NCBI GenBank assembly: GCA_002339675.1
Contig: DDKB01000008.1
Span: forward strand, 372,001 to 436,000
Length of the DNA stretch: 64,000 nucleotides
Source: Stutzerimonas stutzeri
Lineage (GTDB): Bacteria > Pseudomonadota > Gammaproteobacteria > Pseudomonadales > Pseudomonadaceae
Direction: 5' to 3'
Shown here: piece after piece, positions 1-8,554 of the stretch
Layout of the letters: each line of letters starts with the position of its first letter
Position numbering within the stretch: the first letter of the stretch is position 1
Notes under the pieces: generated by a model
Database searches by the model: none
Seen by the model: the letters and a program-made list of their open reading frames with translations, nothing else
Told to the model about the DNA's origin: nothing
Made by a program: the position numbers and the translations under genes

Positions 1-135
1 TTTGTGATCTTCCATTTCCTGCGGCATTTTCCGCAGCTGGTGGGGCTCTTCCCGGCCCACCGGCCCAAACTGGAACTGCTCGATCCGGAACCGTTGGAGC
101 CCAACCCGGCGCCGCTGCACCGAGAGCAGCAATGA
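1..135 (+). CDS. C-terminal end of a probable cardiolipin synthase / phospholipase D-like protein (partial)
   Basis: An open frame runs from the window edge to a TGA at 133-135 and encodes the last 44 residues of a protein. The tail has a basic, His-rich stretch followed by a Pro-rich end. Its stop overlaps the start of the next gene by four bases (ATGA), so the two are probably co-translated. A ClsB/YbhO-type phospholipase D gene commonly precedes ybhN-like genes in proteobacteria, which is the main reason for the call. No catalytic HKD motif is inside the window, so the identity rests on context. Confidence 0.45.
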   Translation, partial: FVIFHFLRHFPQLVGLFPAHRPKLELLDPEPLEPNPAPLHREQQ

Positions 136-1154
136 GCGCCCGGCCCCAGCAGGACACGCGCACGGGCTGGCGCCGTCATTGGCCGTGGCTGCGCAAGCTC
201 CTGACGGTCGTGTTCTTCATGCTGGTGGCCGGCCTGCTCATCGGGTTGGCGCGCAACGTCGACTGGGGCGAAGTGCTGCACACCCTCGGCGAGTACCAGG
301 CAACCACGCTTTGGCTGGCCGGCGCCGCTGCCCTTGGCAGCTACCTGGTTTATGGCTGTTTCGATGTGCTCGGCAAGCATTACGTGGGCCATGAGTTGCC
401 GATACGCCGGATTCTGCCGGTAACCTTTGTCTGCTACGCCTTCAACCTCAACCTCACGGCCTGGGTGGGCGGTATCGCGCTGCGCTTTCGCCTGTATTCA
501 CGCTTTGGTCTGCGCACCTCGCAGATAACCCGCATCTTTACCTTCAGCATCCTGACCAACTGGCTCGGCTACGTCGGCCTCGCCGGCTGCGTGTTTGCCA
601 TGGGCTGGGTGACGCCACCAATCAACTGGGAAATCGGCCACGGCGCACTGCGCGTTCTGGGCATCGTGCTGCTGCTGGCATGCGCCGCCTATGTCTGGGC
701 GTGCGGCTTTTCGAAGCGCCGGGAATGGACGCTACGGCAACACCAGATCCAGCTGCCGTCGCTGCGCCTGGCCGTGCTACAGGTGGTGCTGGGTGCCGCC
801 AACTGGGCGTTGATGGCGCTGGTGGTGTATTTCATGCTCCTGCAGAAGGCACCCTACCCCGAGGTGCTGGGCATCCTGATGATCAGCAGCATCGCCGGGG
901 TGATCGCGCATATTCCTGCCGGGCTTGGCGTGATCGAAGCAGTCTTCGTCGCGATGCTCGCCGATGAAATCAGCCAGGGGGCCATCGTGGCCGGTCTGAT
1001 CGGCTACCGGGTGGTTTATTTCCTGATTCCGCTGCTGCTGGCCACGCTGGTCTATGTGGCGCTGGAGGCGCGCGCCAAGGCCTTGCGGACCAGCGGTGCG
1101 CCGCCCGACGACCCAGCGCGCCCCGACAAGGAGCGGTCGTCGACCACTGCGTAA
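132..1154 (+). CDS. YbhN/UPF0104-type integral membrane protein (lysylphosphatidylglycerol synthase TM region family)
   Basis: This 340-residue protein has a basic N-terminus (about residues 1-22) followed by at least seven hydrophobic segments and a short polar tail, which fits the UPF0104/LPG_synthase_TM family. A segment near residues 95-150 carries the family-type pattern of Asn and Gly residues around an Arg-rich loop (RLYSRFGLRTSQ). Family members include flippase-like domains of MprF, but stand-alone YbhN proteins have no settled biochemical role. The ATG overlaps the stop of the upstream probable cardiolipin synthase gene, which suggests a role in membrane lipid metabolism. Confidence 0.75.
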   Translation: MSARPQQDTRTGWRRHWPWLRKLLTVVFFMLVAGLLIGLARNVDWGEVLHTLGEYQATTLWLAGAAALGSYLVYGCFDVLGKHYVGHELPIRRILPVTFVCYAFNLNLTAWVGGIALRFRLYSRFGLRTSQITRIFTFSILTNWLGYVGLAGCVFAMGWVTPPINWEIGHGALRVLGIVLLLACAAYVWACGFSKRREWTLRQHQIQLPSLRLAVLQVVLGAANWALMALVVYFMLLQKAPYPEVLGILMISSIAGVIAHIPAGLGVIEAVFVAMLADEISQGAIVAGLIGYRVVYFLIPLLLATLVYVALEARAKALRTSGAPPDDPARPDKERSSTTA

Positions 1155-1253
1155 CCGGCGCTGTTGCGCGATTGGCTGGTTGACCGGCGGCGGCTGCGCC
1201 GCTTCACCGACTGATGGTTGGCAGCCACGGCCACGCATGCTCGACGCAGCGCC

Positions 1254-2243
1254 TCAGGCCGCGCCCGGTCCTCCGTCGGGCTGCCAGACCGAATCGCCCG
1301 CGCCACAGTCGGGATCGGCGTCGCACGCGCGGCGGATCGAGGCATCTTCCGGCTGCAGGGTGCTGTGGGTGATCGCGAAACGCTCGCGCAACAGGTGCTG
1401 CAACTGCGGCAGGATCGCAGCCCAACGGTCCATGGCATCCACGTCGACGTGCGCCGCCAGCGCCTGGCTGTTCGATGACAGGCTCCAGATATGCATATCG
1501 TGGATGGCCAGCACCCCGTCGACCTCGACCAATGCATCACCGACTTCTCGCGCGTCGATGCCCTTGGGCACGCCTTCCATCAGCACATGGGTCACCTCGC
1601 GCAGCAGCCGGACGGCGCTGAACAGGATCAGCAGGCTGACCAGCAGCGAGAGAATGGGGTCGACCACCGGCGGACCGCCGAAATAGATGATGGCACCGGC
1701 CGCCAACGCGGCCACCGACCCCAGCAGGTCGCCCATTACGTGCAGCAGCGCGCCGCGCACATTGACCGACTGCTCGCCGCGCATCAGCACCCAGGCGACC
1801 ACCAGGTTGACCAACAGGCCCAGCGCACCGATGGCCAGCACCGTCCCGCCTGCTACCGGCGGCGTGTCTCCGATGCGTCGGATCGCCTCGTAGGCGATGA
1901 ACACGATCACGCCGAACATGAACAGCACATTGAACAGCGCGCCGAGCATTTCGGCGCGCTTGAGGCCGAACGAATGCTGGCGCGATGCCGGCTTGCGGGC
2001 CAGCCAGGCAGCAAAGGCGCCGACGCCCAGGGACAGCGAATCGGTGAACATGTGGCCGGCATCGGACAGCAATGCCAGCGAATCGGCGATCAGACCGCCA
2101 AACACCTCGACCGCGGCGAACGCCGTGGTGAAGACCAGCGCAAACAGCAAGGTCTTGCCGCTACCATGATGGTGGCCGGGGCCATGGCTATGCCCATGAT
2201 CGTGCCCGTGTTCATGCGCGTGTTCATGCGCGTGTTCCGGCAT
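1254..2243 (-). CDS. Cation diffusion facilitator metal exporter with His-rich N-terminus (DmeF/CzcD type)
   Basis: The start was set at the ATG at 2241-2243 because an AGGAGG lies eight bases upstream; the frame stays open further but without a better site. The 329-residue product begins with a run of alternating His, Glu, Asp and Gly (residues 3-25), a typical cytosolic metal-binding tail. It is followed by six membrane segments with the CDF pattern LLSDAGHMFTD, which contains the family Asp and His metal ligands of TM2, and a C-terminal ferredoxin-like domain. CDF proteins export divalent cations by proton antiport. The divergent RcnR-type regulator points to nickel or cobalt rather than zinc, which is inference. 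Confidence 0.88.
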   Translation of the reverse strand: MPEHAHEHAHEHGHDHGHSHGPGHHHGSGKTLLFALVFTTAFAAVEVFGGLIADSLALLSDAGHMFTDSLSLGVGAFAAWLARKPASRQHSFGLKRAEMLGALFNVLFMFGVIVFIAYEAIRRIGDTPPVAGGTVLAIGALGLLVNLVVAWVLMRGEQSVNVRGALLHVMGDLLGSVAALAAGAIIYFGGPPVVDPILSLLVSLLILFSAVRLLREVTHVLMEGVPKGIDAREVGDALVEVDGVLAIHDMHIWSLSSNSQALAAHVDVDAMDRWAAILPQLQHLLRERFAITHSTLQPEDASIRRACDADPDCGAGDSVWQPDGGPGAA

Positions 2244-2475
2244 ACTGCGCCTCCTGTATTGGCTTATAGGGCCTGCCTGTTTCCGGCAAACCTCGTGCGT
2301 GTCCTGACAGGCCTTTGACCGCTGCACGCCGGCTGCGTGCCGCCCCACTACACCAGGGCGTGCCTGCCCTGGTAGCCCAGGCACAGGCCCACCAGCAAGA
2401 TCAGCCCGCCGGAAAGGTACGGCGCCTTGTACGCGAATTCGCCGGGCCCGCTTCAAGAAGCAGACCCGCCGAATC

Positions 2476-2513
2476 ATACTCCCCCGGGGTATCCGTATAC
2501 TACCCACCAGTAT
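2476..2513. promoter_or_regulatory. Two tandem RcnR/CsoR-type operators
   Basis: Two 17-base dyads stand 21 bases apart centre to centre: ATACTCCCCCGGGGTAT at 2476-2492 and ATACTACCCACCAGTAT at 2497-2513. The second fits the TACT-N7-AGTA layout described for RcnR sites, with a G/C tract in the middle, and the first differs in one half-site base. They lie between the divergent exporter and regulator genes, 23 bases before the regulator ATG. One repressor could therefore control both directions. Confidence 0.7.
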
Positions 2514-2536
2514 CGTTCGTAGACAGAGAAGGCTTC

Positions 2537-2806
2537 ATGCATACGATCAAAGACAAGGCGAAACTGCTGACGCGCGTGCGTCGTATCCAGGGCCAGGCGG
2601 CAGCGCTGGAGAAGCAGTTGGATCAGGAAGGTGACTGCACTGCGGTGCTGCAGCAGATCGCCGCGATTCGCGGCGCGGTGAACGGCCTGATGGCCGCGGT
2701 GATCGAGGGGCACCTGACCGACCATGTGGTCAACGAACCCGAACTCGACCAGCGCCGGCAGGACCTGGATGCCGTGCTGCAAGTCATCAAGTCCTATCTC
2801 AAGTAG
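2537..2806 (+). CDS. RcnR-type metal-sensing repressor (DUF156/CsoR family)
   Basis: The 89-residue all-helical protein starts at the ATG at 2537, which gives the family length; an upstream extension would run through the operators. The N-terminus MHTIKDKAKLL and the stretch AAIRGAVNGLMAAVIEGHL match the RcnR/FrmR branch. His2, Cys34, His59 and His63 fall at the spacing of the RcnR nickel/cobalt ligands (His3, Cys35, His60 and His64 in the E. coli protein). This favours a Ni/Co sensor over the formaldehyde sensor FrmR, which lacks the last His. It is transcribed away from the CDF exporter gene, and two candidate operators lie between them. Confidence 0.85.
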   Translation: MHTIKDKAKLLTRVRRIQGQAAALEKQLDQEGDCTAVLQQIAAIRGAVNGLMAAVIEGHLTDHVVNEPELDQRRQDLDAVLQVIKSYLK

Positions 2807-2874
2807 TCTCGCTGAGCTGGCGCAGAAGCGAGACCCGGACGTCGGGCGCAGCGGCCCGTACGTCCTTCGACGCC

Positions 2875-5091
2875 TTAACCTTGCGGCATCAGGATCACCA
2901 CGCCCAGTGGCGGCAGGGTCAGGGAAAGCGACATCGGCTGGCCATGAGCCTGCGTCTGCTCGGCGAGAATCCCGCCACCATTGCCGACGTTCGAGCCGCC
3001 GTAGCACTCGGCATCGCTGTTGAAAACCTCCAGCCAGCGACCCTCTTCCGGCACACCGATCCGATAGTTTTCTCGCACCACCGGCGTGAAATTCCCCACC
3101 ACCAGCAGCGGGTGCCCGGTACTGCTCTTGCGCAGCCAGGCGAAGACGCTGTTGGCCCGGTCGTCGCCGATCAGCCACTGGAAACCTTGCGGGTCGCTGT
3201 CCAGCTCGTGCAGCGCCGGCTCCTGGCTGTAGAGCCGGTTGAGGTCGCGGACTAGCTGCTGGGCACCGCGGTGGTCGGCCTCTTCGAGCAGGTGCCAGTC
3301 GAGTTCGCGATCATGACTCCATTCGCGCCACTGACCGAACTCGCAACCCATGAACAGCAACTTCTTGCCCGGGTGGGTCCACATGAACGACAGGTAGGCG
3401 CGCAGGTTGGCGAACTTCTGCCAGCGGTCGCCCGGCATCTTGTCGATCAGCGAGCCCTTGCCGTGGACCACCTCGTCGTGGGAGATCGGCAGCACGAAGT
3501 GCTCGGAATAGGCGTACACCATGCTAAAAGTCATCTTGTCATGGTGGTACTGGCGGTTGATCGGATCCTCCTGCATGTACTTGAGCGAGTCATGCATCCA
3601 GCCCATGTTCCACTTGTAGGCGAAGCCGAGCCCGCCCTCGGCAGTGGGCTTGCTGACCCCGGGAAACGCAGTGGATTCCTCGGCGATGACCAGCGCCCCG
3701 GGCGTCTCTGTCGCCACCACGTCGTTCAGGTGACGCAGGAAATCGATTGCCTCGAGGTTTTCCCTTCCGCCGTGGCGGTTGGGGATCCACTCACCCTCCT
3801 TGCGTGAATAGTCGCGATAGAGCATCGACGCGACGGCATCGACCCGCAACGCATCGACGTGGAATTCACGCAGCCAGTGCAGCGCCGAAGCCAGCATGAA
3901 GCCGTGCACTTCGGTGCGCCCGAGGTTGTAGATGTAGGTATCCCAGTCCTGGTGGAAGCCCTCGAACGGATGGGCGTATTCGTACAGCGCAGTGCCGTCG
4001 AATTCGCCCAGGCCGTGGGCATCGGTCGGAAAATGCGCCGGGACCCAGTCGAGGATCACGCCGATGCCGGCCGCGTGGCAGGCGTCGACGAACGCGGCGA
4101 AGTCGTGCGCCGAGCCGTAGCGCGCACTGGGCGCGAACTGCGAGAGCAGTTGGTAACCCCAGGATCCCCCGAACGGGTGCTCCATGATCGGCATCAGCTC
4201 GATATGGGTGAAGCCCAGGTCCACCACGTAGGGGATCAGCCGCTCGGCCAGCTCGTGCCAGTCGTATAGCCGGCCATGGTCGCCCCCGTCGCGGCGCCAG
4301 GAGCCGGCGTGCAGCTCGTAGATGGTCATCGGCGCAGTCACTGATTGCCGCGCCACGCGCTGGTCCAGCCAGGCCTGGTCCTTCCACTCGTAGTCCAGCG
4401 GACGGGCGACCACCGACGCGGTGCCCGGCGGCAGTTCGGTGGCCAGAGCAATAGGGTCCGCCTTGAGCGGCAATATGCCGTGGGGGCCGAGGATCTCGTA
4501 TTTATAGTGCTCGCCCGGTTGCAGGCGCGGAATGAAGATTTCCCAGACGCCTGAGGGGAAGCGCAGGCGCATCGGATGGCGGCGCCCGTCCCAGCCGTTG
4601 AAGCTGCCGACCACCGACACGCGCCGGGCATTCGGTGCCCAGACAGCAAAGCGCACGCCCTGCACGCCGTCGATCTCCATTGGTTGCGCACCGAACACCC
4701 GACCGATCTCGCGGTGGTTGCCTTCGGAGAACAGGTACATGTCCATTTCGCCGAGCTGTGGGCCGAAGCTGAACGGGTCTTCGGTCAGCTGCTCGCCACC
4801 GGCCCAGCGGATCTTCAGCAGGTACGGCTGCGGGTTGGTCAGTCGGGTGAAGAAGAAACCGGGCACCTGGCCCTGCTCCATCGCCGCCAGCACGCGGCCA
4901 CCGGTGCGCTCGAGAACTTCGACACCCAACGCGTTGGGCAGGTAGGCGCGGATCACCAGGCCGTCGCCGTCCGGGTGCGGCCCGAGAATGGAGAACGGGT
5001 CGCCGTGCTCGGCGCGTACCAGGGCGTCGACGTCGGCATCAGTGGGCAAAAGGGTCTCACCGGGCATGGTCACGACCGGACGATCAATCAT
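2875..5091 (-). CDS. glgB: 1,4-alpha-glucan branching enzyme GlgB
   Basis: The 738-residue protein is full length for GlgB. It has an N-terminal CBM48 domain, with the motif VRFAVWAPNARRVSVVGSFNGW near residues 125-150, then a GH13 barrel. The catalytic regions are visible: HWLREFHVDALRVDAV holds the nucleophile Asp, VIAEESTA holds the acid Glu, and LPISHDEVVHGK is conserved region IV. The enzyme makes alpha-1,6 branches in glycogen-like glucan. Its ATG overlaps the treS stop by four bases (5088-5091), so the two are translationally coupled and glgB is the last gene of the glgE-treS-glgB group. Confidence 0.96.
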   Translation of the reverse strand: MIDRPVVTMPGETLLPTDADVDALVRAEHGDPFSILGPHPDGDGLVIRAYLPNALGVEVLERTGGRVLAAMEQGQVPGFFFTRLTNPQPYLLKIRWAGGEQLTEDPFSFGPQLGEMDMYLFSEGNHREIGRVFGAQPMEIDGVQGVRFAVWAPNARRVSVVGSFNGWDGRRHPMRLRFPSGVWEIFIPRLQPGEHYKYEILGPHGILPLKADPIALATELPPGTASVVARPLDYEWKDQAWLDQRVARQSVTAPMTIYELHAGSWRRDGGDHGRLYDWHELAERLIPYVVDLGFTHIELMPIMEHPFGGSWGYQLLSQFAPSARYGSAHDFAAFVDACHAAGIGVILDWVPAHFPTDAHGLGEFDGTALYEYAHPFEGFHQDWDTYIYNLGRTEVHGFMLASALHWLREFHVDALRVDAVASMLYRDYSRKEGEWIPNRHGGRENLEAIDFLRHLNDVVATETPGALVIAEESTAFPGVSKPTAEGGLGFAYKWNMGWMHDSLKYMQEDPINRQYHHDKMTFSMVYAYSEHFVLPISHDEVVHGKGSLIDKMPGDRWQKFANLRAYLSFMWTHPGKKLLFMGCEFGQWREWSHDRELDWHLLEEADHRGAQQLVRDLNRLYSQEPALHELDSDPQGFQWLIGDDRANSVFAWLRKSSTGHPLLVVGNFTPVVRENYRIGVPEEGRWLEVFNSDAECYGGSNVGNGGGILAEQTQAHGQPMSLSLTLPPLGVVILMPQG

Positions 5092-8000
5092 TGGGAACCT
5101 CCATCGGAAATCTGTTGTGCCAGTGCCGCCAGCCCCTGAAGCGGGACGGTCAGCCAGGCCGGGCGGTTCTCTGCCTCATAGGCCACTTCATACGCGGTCT
5201 TTTCCAGGCTGAACAGGGCCAGCGTCGCGTCTGCGCCGCCCTCCTTTTTCCAGCCGTGGGGCATGGCTGCGGTCGCCTCGTGGTAAGCCTCGAGGAAGAC
5301 CGCACGCGCCTGCTGCTGGTAGGCGCTGGAAATGGTGCGGCGTGCCGAGTCGGCTGCCTCCGAGCTGTCGCTGATCTGCGCGTTGCGCATGACCATGGCG
5401 GCGGCGTACTCGAACGAGCGCAGCACGCCGGCGACGTCCTTGAACGGGCTGAGCTTGCTGCGACGTTCGTCCAGCGAGCGCGCCGGCTCGCCCTCGAAGT
5501 CGATGAAGTACGCATCGCCCTGAGCCACCAGCACCTGGCCGAGGTGCAGGTCGCCATGCACGCGGATACGCACGCCGCCAACGGCACGTTCAGCTAGCCG
5601 CTCGACTTCGGCGAGCAGCTGTTCGCGCTGGCCGAGCAGTTGCTCGACCATGGCTGCAGCTTTGCGGTCGAGATCGGCGCGACGCCCCTGCAGCAGATCC
5701 AGCGCGCGTTCCACCTGGGCGCGGATCGATTGGGTCCATTCCCGCGTATCGGCCGGGCGCGTCGGCTCATTGGCGAAGGCCGGGTTGTCGGTGCTGGCCG
5801 CCAGGGCCATGTGCATCTCGCCAAGGCGCTGGCCGAGCAGGCGGTTGAAGGCTTCCAACTCCTCAAGGGCGCTGAACTGGTTTTCATGCAGGGACACACC
5901 GCCGGCGATCTGGTCGCGCACCGCACGGTCGAGGGTGTTGAGCGTCCACTCCCAGGCGTCGCCCTGGTTGTCGAGGAAGCGCTGCACCACCATCAGCGCG
6001 TACTGCTCGCCCTGCTTGTCGAGGCGGGTCACCTGGCCGAGCATTGCCGAGATGTGGGTAAAGCCCTGCTCGGTCAGGAAACGGCCCATTTCCAGTTCCG
6101 GGTGTACGCCGGCCGATACGCGGCGCAGCACCTTGATCATCATCGTGTTGCCGATGATCGCCGAACTGTTGGACTGCTCGGCGGTGAGGTAGCGCACCTC
6201 GGCATCGGCCGGCAGTTCGATCTCGGCCAGCGAGCCCACGGCCTCGAAGCGGATTTCACCGTCGCCGCAGGGCAGCACCTGGCCGTCACGCAGGGCCTGG
6301 ATGACGCCCAGCACGAACTGGTTCAGCGCGAAGGCATCGGTCAACAGGCCGACCCGCGGGCCGCGGCGCACGCGGGCCATGGCCAGCTGCTGCGGCAATG
6401 CCGTGTCGAAGTCATCCTCGTCGAGGAAGCCCAACGGCAGCTGGTAGAGGTCGGTGCGCCCCGCCGCGTCCACCGCCAGTTCGCTGAGCAGCACCGGACG
6501 CTGCGGGTCGCCGAACGGGACGCTGTAGCAGATCCGGATCGCCTCGATCGGCGCGTCCTTGCTGGCGAACCAGCGCCGCTTGGGCAGGTACGCCGGCAGC
6601 GACTCGGTTTCGAGGATGCGCTTGTTCGCCCCGGTCAGGGTGTCCAGGCGCTTGAATACGAGGGTCTGGAAGTCGGGCATGGTTTCCACCGGTGCCTGGT
6701 GCCAGCTGGGCATCTGGTGACTGGTCGCCAGCTGGAACCAATAGAAGCCGTAAGGCGGGAGGGTCAGCAGGTAGGGCAGTTGGCCGATGGGCGGAAAGGC
6801 GCTGCCGCCGATCATTTCCACCGGCACCATGCCGGCGTAGTGCGACAGCTCGAGCTCCGCCGCCTGGGCCGAGCGCGACACGTTGGCCACGCAGAAGATC
6901 ACCTCGGTGTCGCCGTTGGGCGCTGTGTATTCACGCAGGTACGCCAGGATGCGGCGGTTGCTTGGCGCGAGCATCTTCAGCGTGCCGCGGCCGAAGGCCT
7001 TGAACTGCTTGCGGATCGACAGCAGGCGCCGCATCCAGTTGAGCAGCGAATGCGGGTCGCGCTGCTGCGCCTCGACGTTGATCGCCTGGTAACCGTAGAG
7101 CGGGTCCATGATCGGCGGCAGGACCAGGCTGGGCGGATCAGCGCGGGAAAACCCGCCGTTGCGGTCCACCGACCACTGCATCGGCGTGCGCACACCGTCG
7201 CGGTCGCCAAGGAAGATGTTGTCGCCCATGCCGATCTCGTCGCCGTAATAGATCACCGGCGTACCGGGCATCGACAGCAGCAGGCTGTTGAGCAGCTCGA
7301 TGCGCCGGCGGTCGCGCTCGAGCAGCGGCGCCAGACGACGGCGGATGCCGAGGTTGATGCGCGCGCGCTTGTCCGAGGCGTAGTAGTTCCAGAGGTAGTC
7401 GCGCTCCTTGTCGGTCACCATTTCCAGCGTCAGCTCGTCGTGGTTGCGCAGGAAGATGGCCCACTGGCAATTCTCCGGGATGTCCGGGGTCTGGCGCAGG
7501 ATATCGGTGATCGGAAAGCGGTCTTCTTGGGCCAGCGCCATGTACATGCGCGGCATCAGCGGGAAGTGGAATGCCATGTGGCATTCGTCGCCAAGCCCGC
7601 CGTCCTCGCCGCCGAAGTAGAGCTGGGTGTCTTCCGGCCACTGGTTGGCTTCGGCCAGCAGCATGCGGTCCGGGTAGTTGGCGTCGATCTCGGCGCGGAT
7701 CTGCTTGAGCACCACATGGGTCTCGGGCAGGTTCTCGTTGTTGGTGCCGTCACGCTCGACCAGGTAGGGAATCGCGTCCAGGCGCAGGCCGTCGATGCCC
7801 AGGTCGAGCCAGTAGCGCATCACGCTGAGCACCGCCTTCATCACCTGCGGGTTGTCGAAGTTCAGGTCCGGCTGGTGGGAATAGAAGCGGTGCCAGAAGT
7901 ATTGCTTGGCGACCGGGTCCCAGGTCCAGTTGGATTTCTCAGTGTCGAGAAAGATGATCCGCGTGCCCGGGTACTTGTCGTCGGTGTCCGACCAAACGTA

Positions 8001-8411
8001 GAAATTGCGCGCCGCCGAGCCCTTCTTCGCCTTGCGCGCGCGCTGGAACCAGGGGTGTTCGTCGGAGGTGTGGTTAATGACCAGCTCGGTGATGACCCGC
8101 AACCCGCGCTTGTGCGCCTCGGCGATGAACCGCTTGGCGTCGGCCAGGCTGCCGTAGTCCGAATGCACGCCGCGGTATTCGGCGATGTCGTAGCCGTCAT
8201 CCCTGCGCGGCGACGGGTAGAACGGCAGCAGCCAGATGGTGTTCACCCCGAGGTCGGCCACATAGTCGAGCTTGTCGATCAGCCCCTGGAAGTCGCCGAC
8301 GCCGTCGTTGTTCGAGTCGAAAAACGACTTGAGGTGGACCTGATAGACCACCGCGTCCTTGTACCACAGGGGGTCCTTGATGAAGGCCGCTGGTTTACGC
8401 GCTCTTGCCAT
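5088..8411 (-). CDS. treS: Trehalose synthase fused to maltokinase (TreS-Pep2 fusion)
   Basis: The ATG at 8409-8411 was chosen because AGGA stands nine bases before it, giving 1107 residues. Residues 1 to about 545 are a GH13 trehalose synthase domain beginning with DPLWYKDAVVYQVHLKSF and including DGLRLDAIPYL with the nucleophile Asp. The rest, from about residue 560, is a maltokinase domain with the phosphotransferase loop VHGDLHLGQVL and the metal site YFIDFEGEP. The fusion interconverts trehalose and maltose and phosphorylates maltose to maltose-1-phosphate, the GlgE substrate. TreS-maltokinase fusions are known in pseudomonads. Confidence 0.94.
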   Translation of the reverse strand: MARARKPAAFIKDPLWYKDAVVYQVHLKSFFDSNNDGVGDFQGLIDKLDYVADLGVNTIWLLPFYPSPRRDDGYDIAEYRGVHSDYGSLADAKRFIAEAHKRGLRVITELVINHTSDEHPWFQRARKAKKGSAARNFYVWSDTDDKYPGTRIIFLDTEKSNWTWDPVAKQYFWHRFYSHQPDLNFDNPQVMKAVLSVMRYWLDLGIDGLRLDAIPYLVERDGTNNENLPETHVVLKQIRAEIDANYPDRMLLAEANQWPEDTQLYFGGEDGGLGDECHMAFHFPLMPRMYMALAQEDRFPITDILRQTPDIPENCQWAIFLRNHDELTLEMVTDKERDYLWNYYASDKRARINLGIRRRLAPLLERDRRRIELLNSLLLSMPGTPVIYYGDEIGMGDNIFLGDRDGVRTPMQWSVDRNGGFSRADPPSLVLPPIMDPLYGYQAINVEAQQRDPHSLLNWMRRLLSIRKQFKAFGRGTLKMLAPSNRRILAYLREYTAPNGDTEVIFCVANVSRSAQAAELELSHYAGMVPVEMIGGSAFPPIGQLPYLLTLPPYGFYWFQLATSHQMPSWHQAPVETMPDFQTLVFKRLDTLTGANKRILETESLPAYLPKRRWFASKDAPIEAIRICYSVPFGDPQRPVLLSELAVDAAGRTDLYQLPLGFLDEDDFDTALPQQLAMARVRRGPRVGLLTDAFALNQFVLGVIQALRDGQVLPCGDGEIRFEAVGSLAEIELPADAEVRYLTAEQSNSSAIIGNTMMIKVLRRVSAGVHPELEMGRFLTEQGFTHISAMLGQVTRLDKQGEQYALMVVQRFLDNQGDAWEWTLNTLDRAVRDQIAGGVSLHENQFSALEELEAFNRLLGQRLGEMHMALAASTDNPAFANEPTRPADTREWTQSIRAQVERALDLLQGRRADLDRKAAAMVEQLLGQREQLLAEVERLAERAVGGVRIRVHGDLHLGQVLVAQGDAYFIDFEGEPARSLDERRSKLSPFKDVAGVLRSFEYAAAMVMRNAQISDSSEAADSARRTISSAYQQQARAVFLEAYHEATAAMPHGWKKEGGADATLALFSLEKTAYEVAYEAENRPAWLTVPLQGLAALAQQISDGGSQ

Positions 8412-8554
8412 GGTCGTGTTCCTGGCCCCCGCCGCGGCCGGCAACTGCCGGCGAGACGGAAACGGTAGTCAGCCGGTGGCTGAAGTTAGAATCCAGATAC
8501 TATTAAGTTCGTAACCCGTTGAAATAGAACGGTTAACCGGCAACTCTTCAGAAA

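Noticed and set aside
2149..2250. Repeated CATG-rich short words that look like a tandem repeat
   Set aside because: They are the codons of the His-rich N-terminus of the CDF exporter on the minus strand, not an independent repeat.
5640..8468. A 942-codon open frame antisense to treS
   Set aside because: It mirrors the treS-maltokinase gene, has low-complexity His/Arg/Val-rich composition and no family motif. Long antisense frames are expected in GC-rich DNA.
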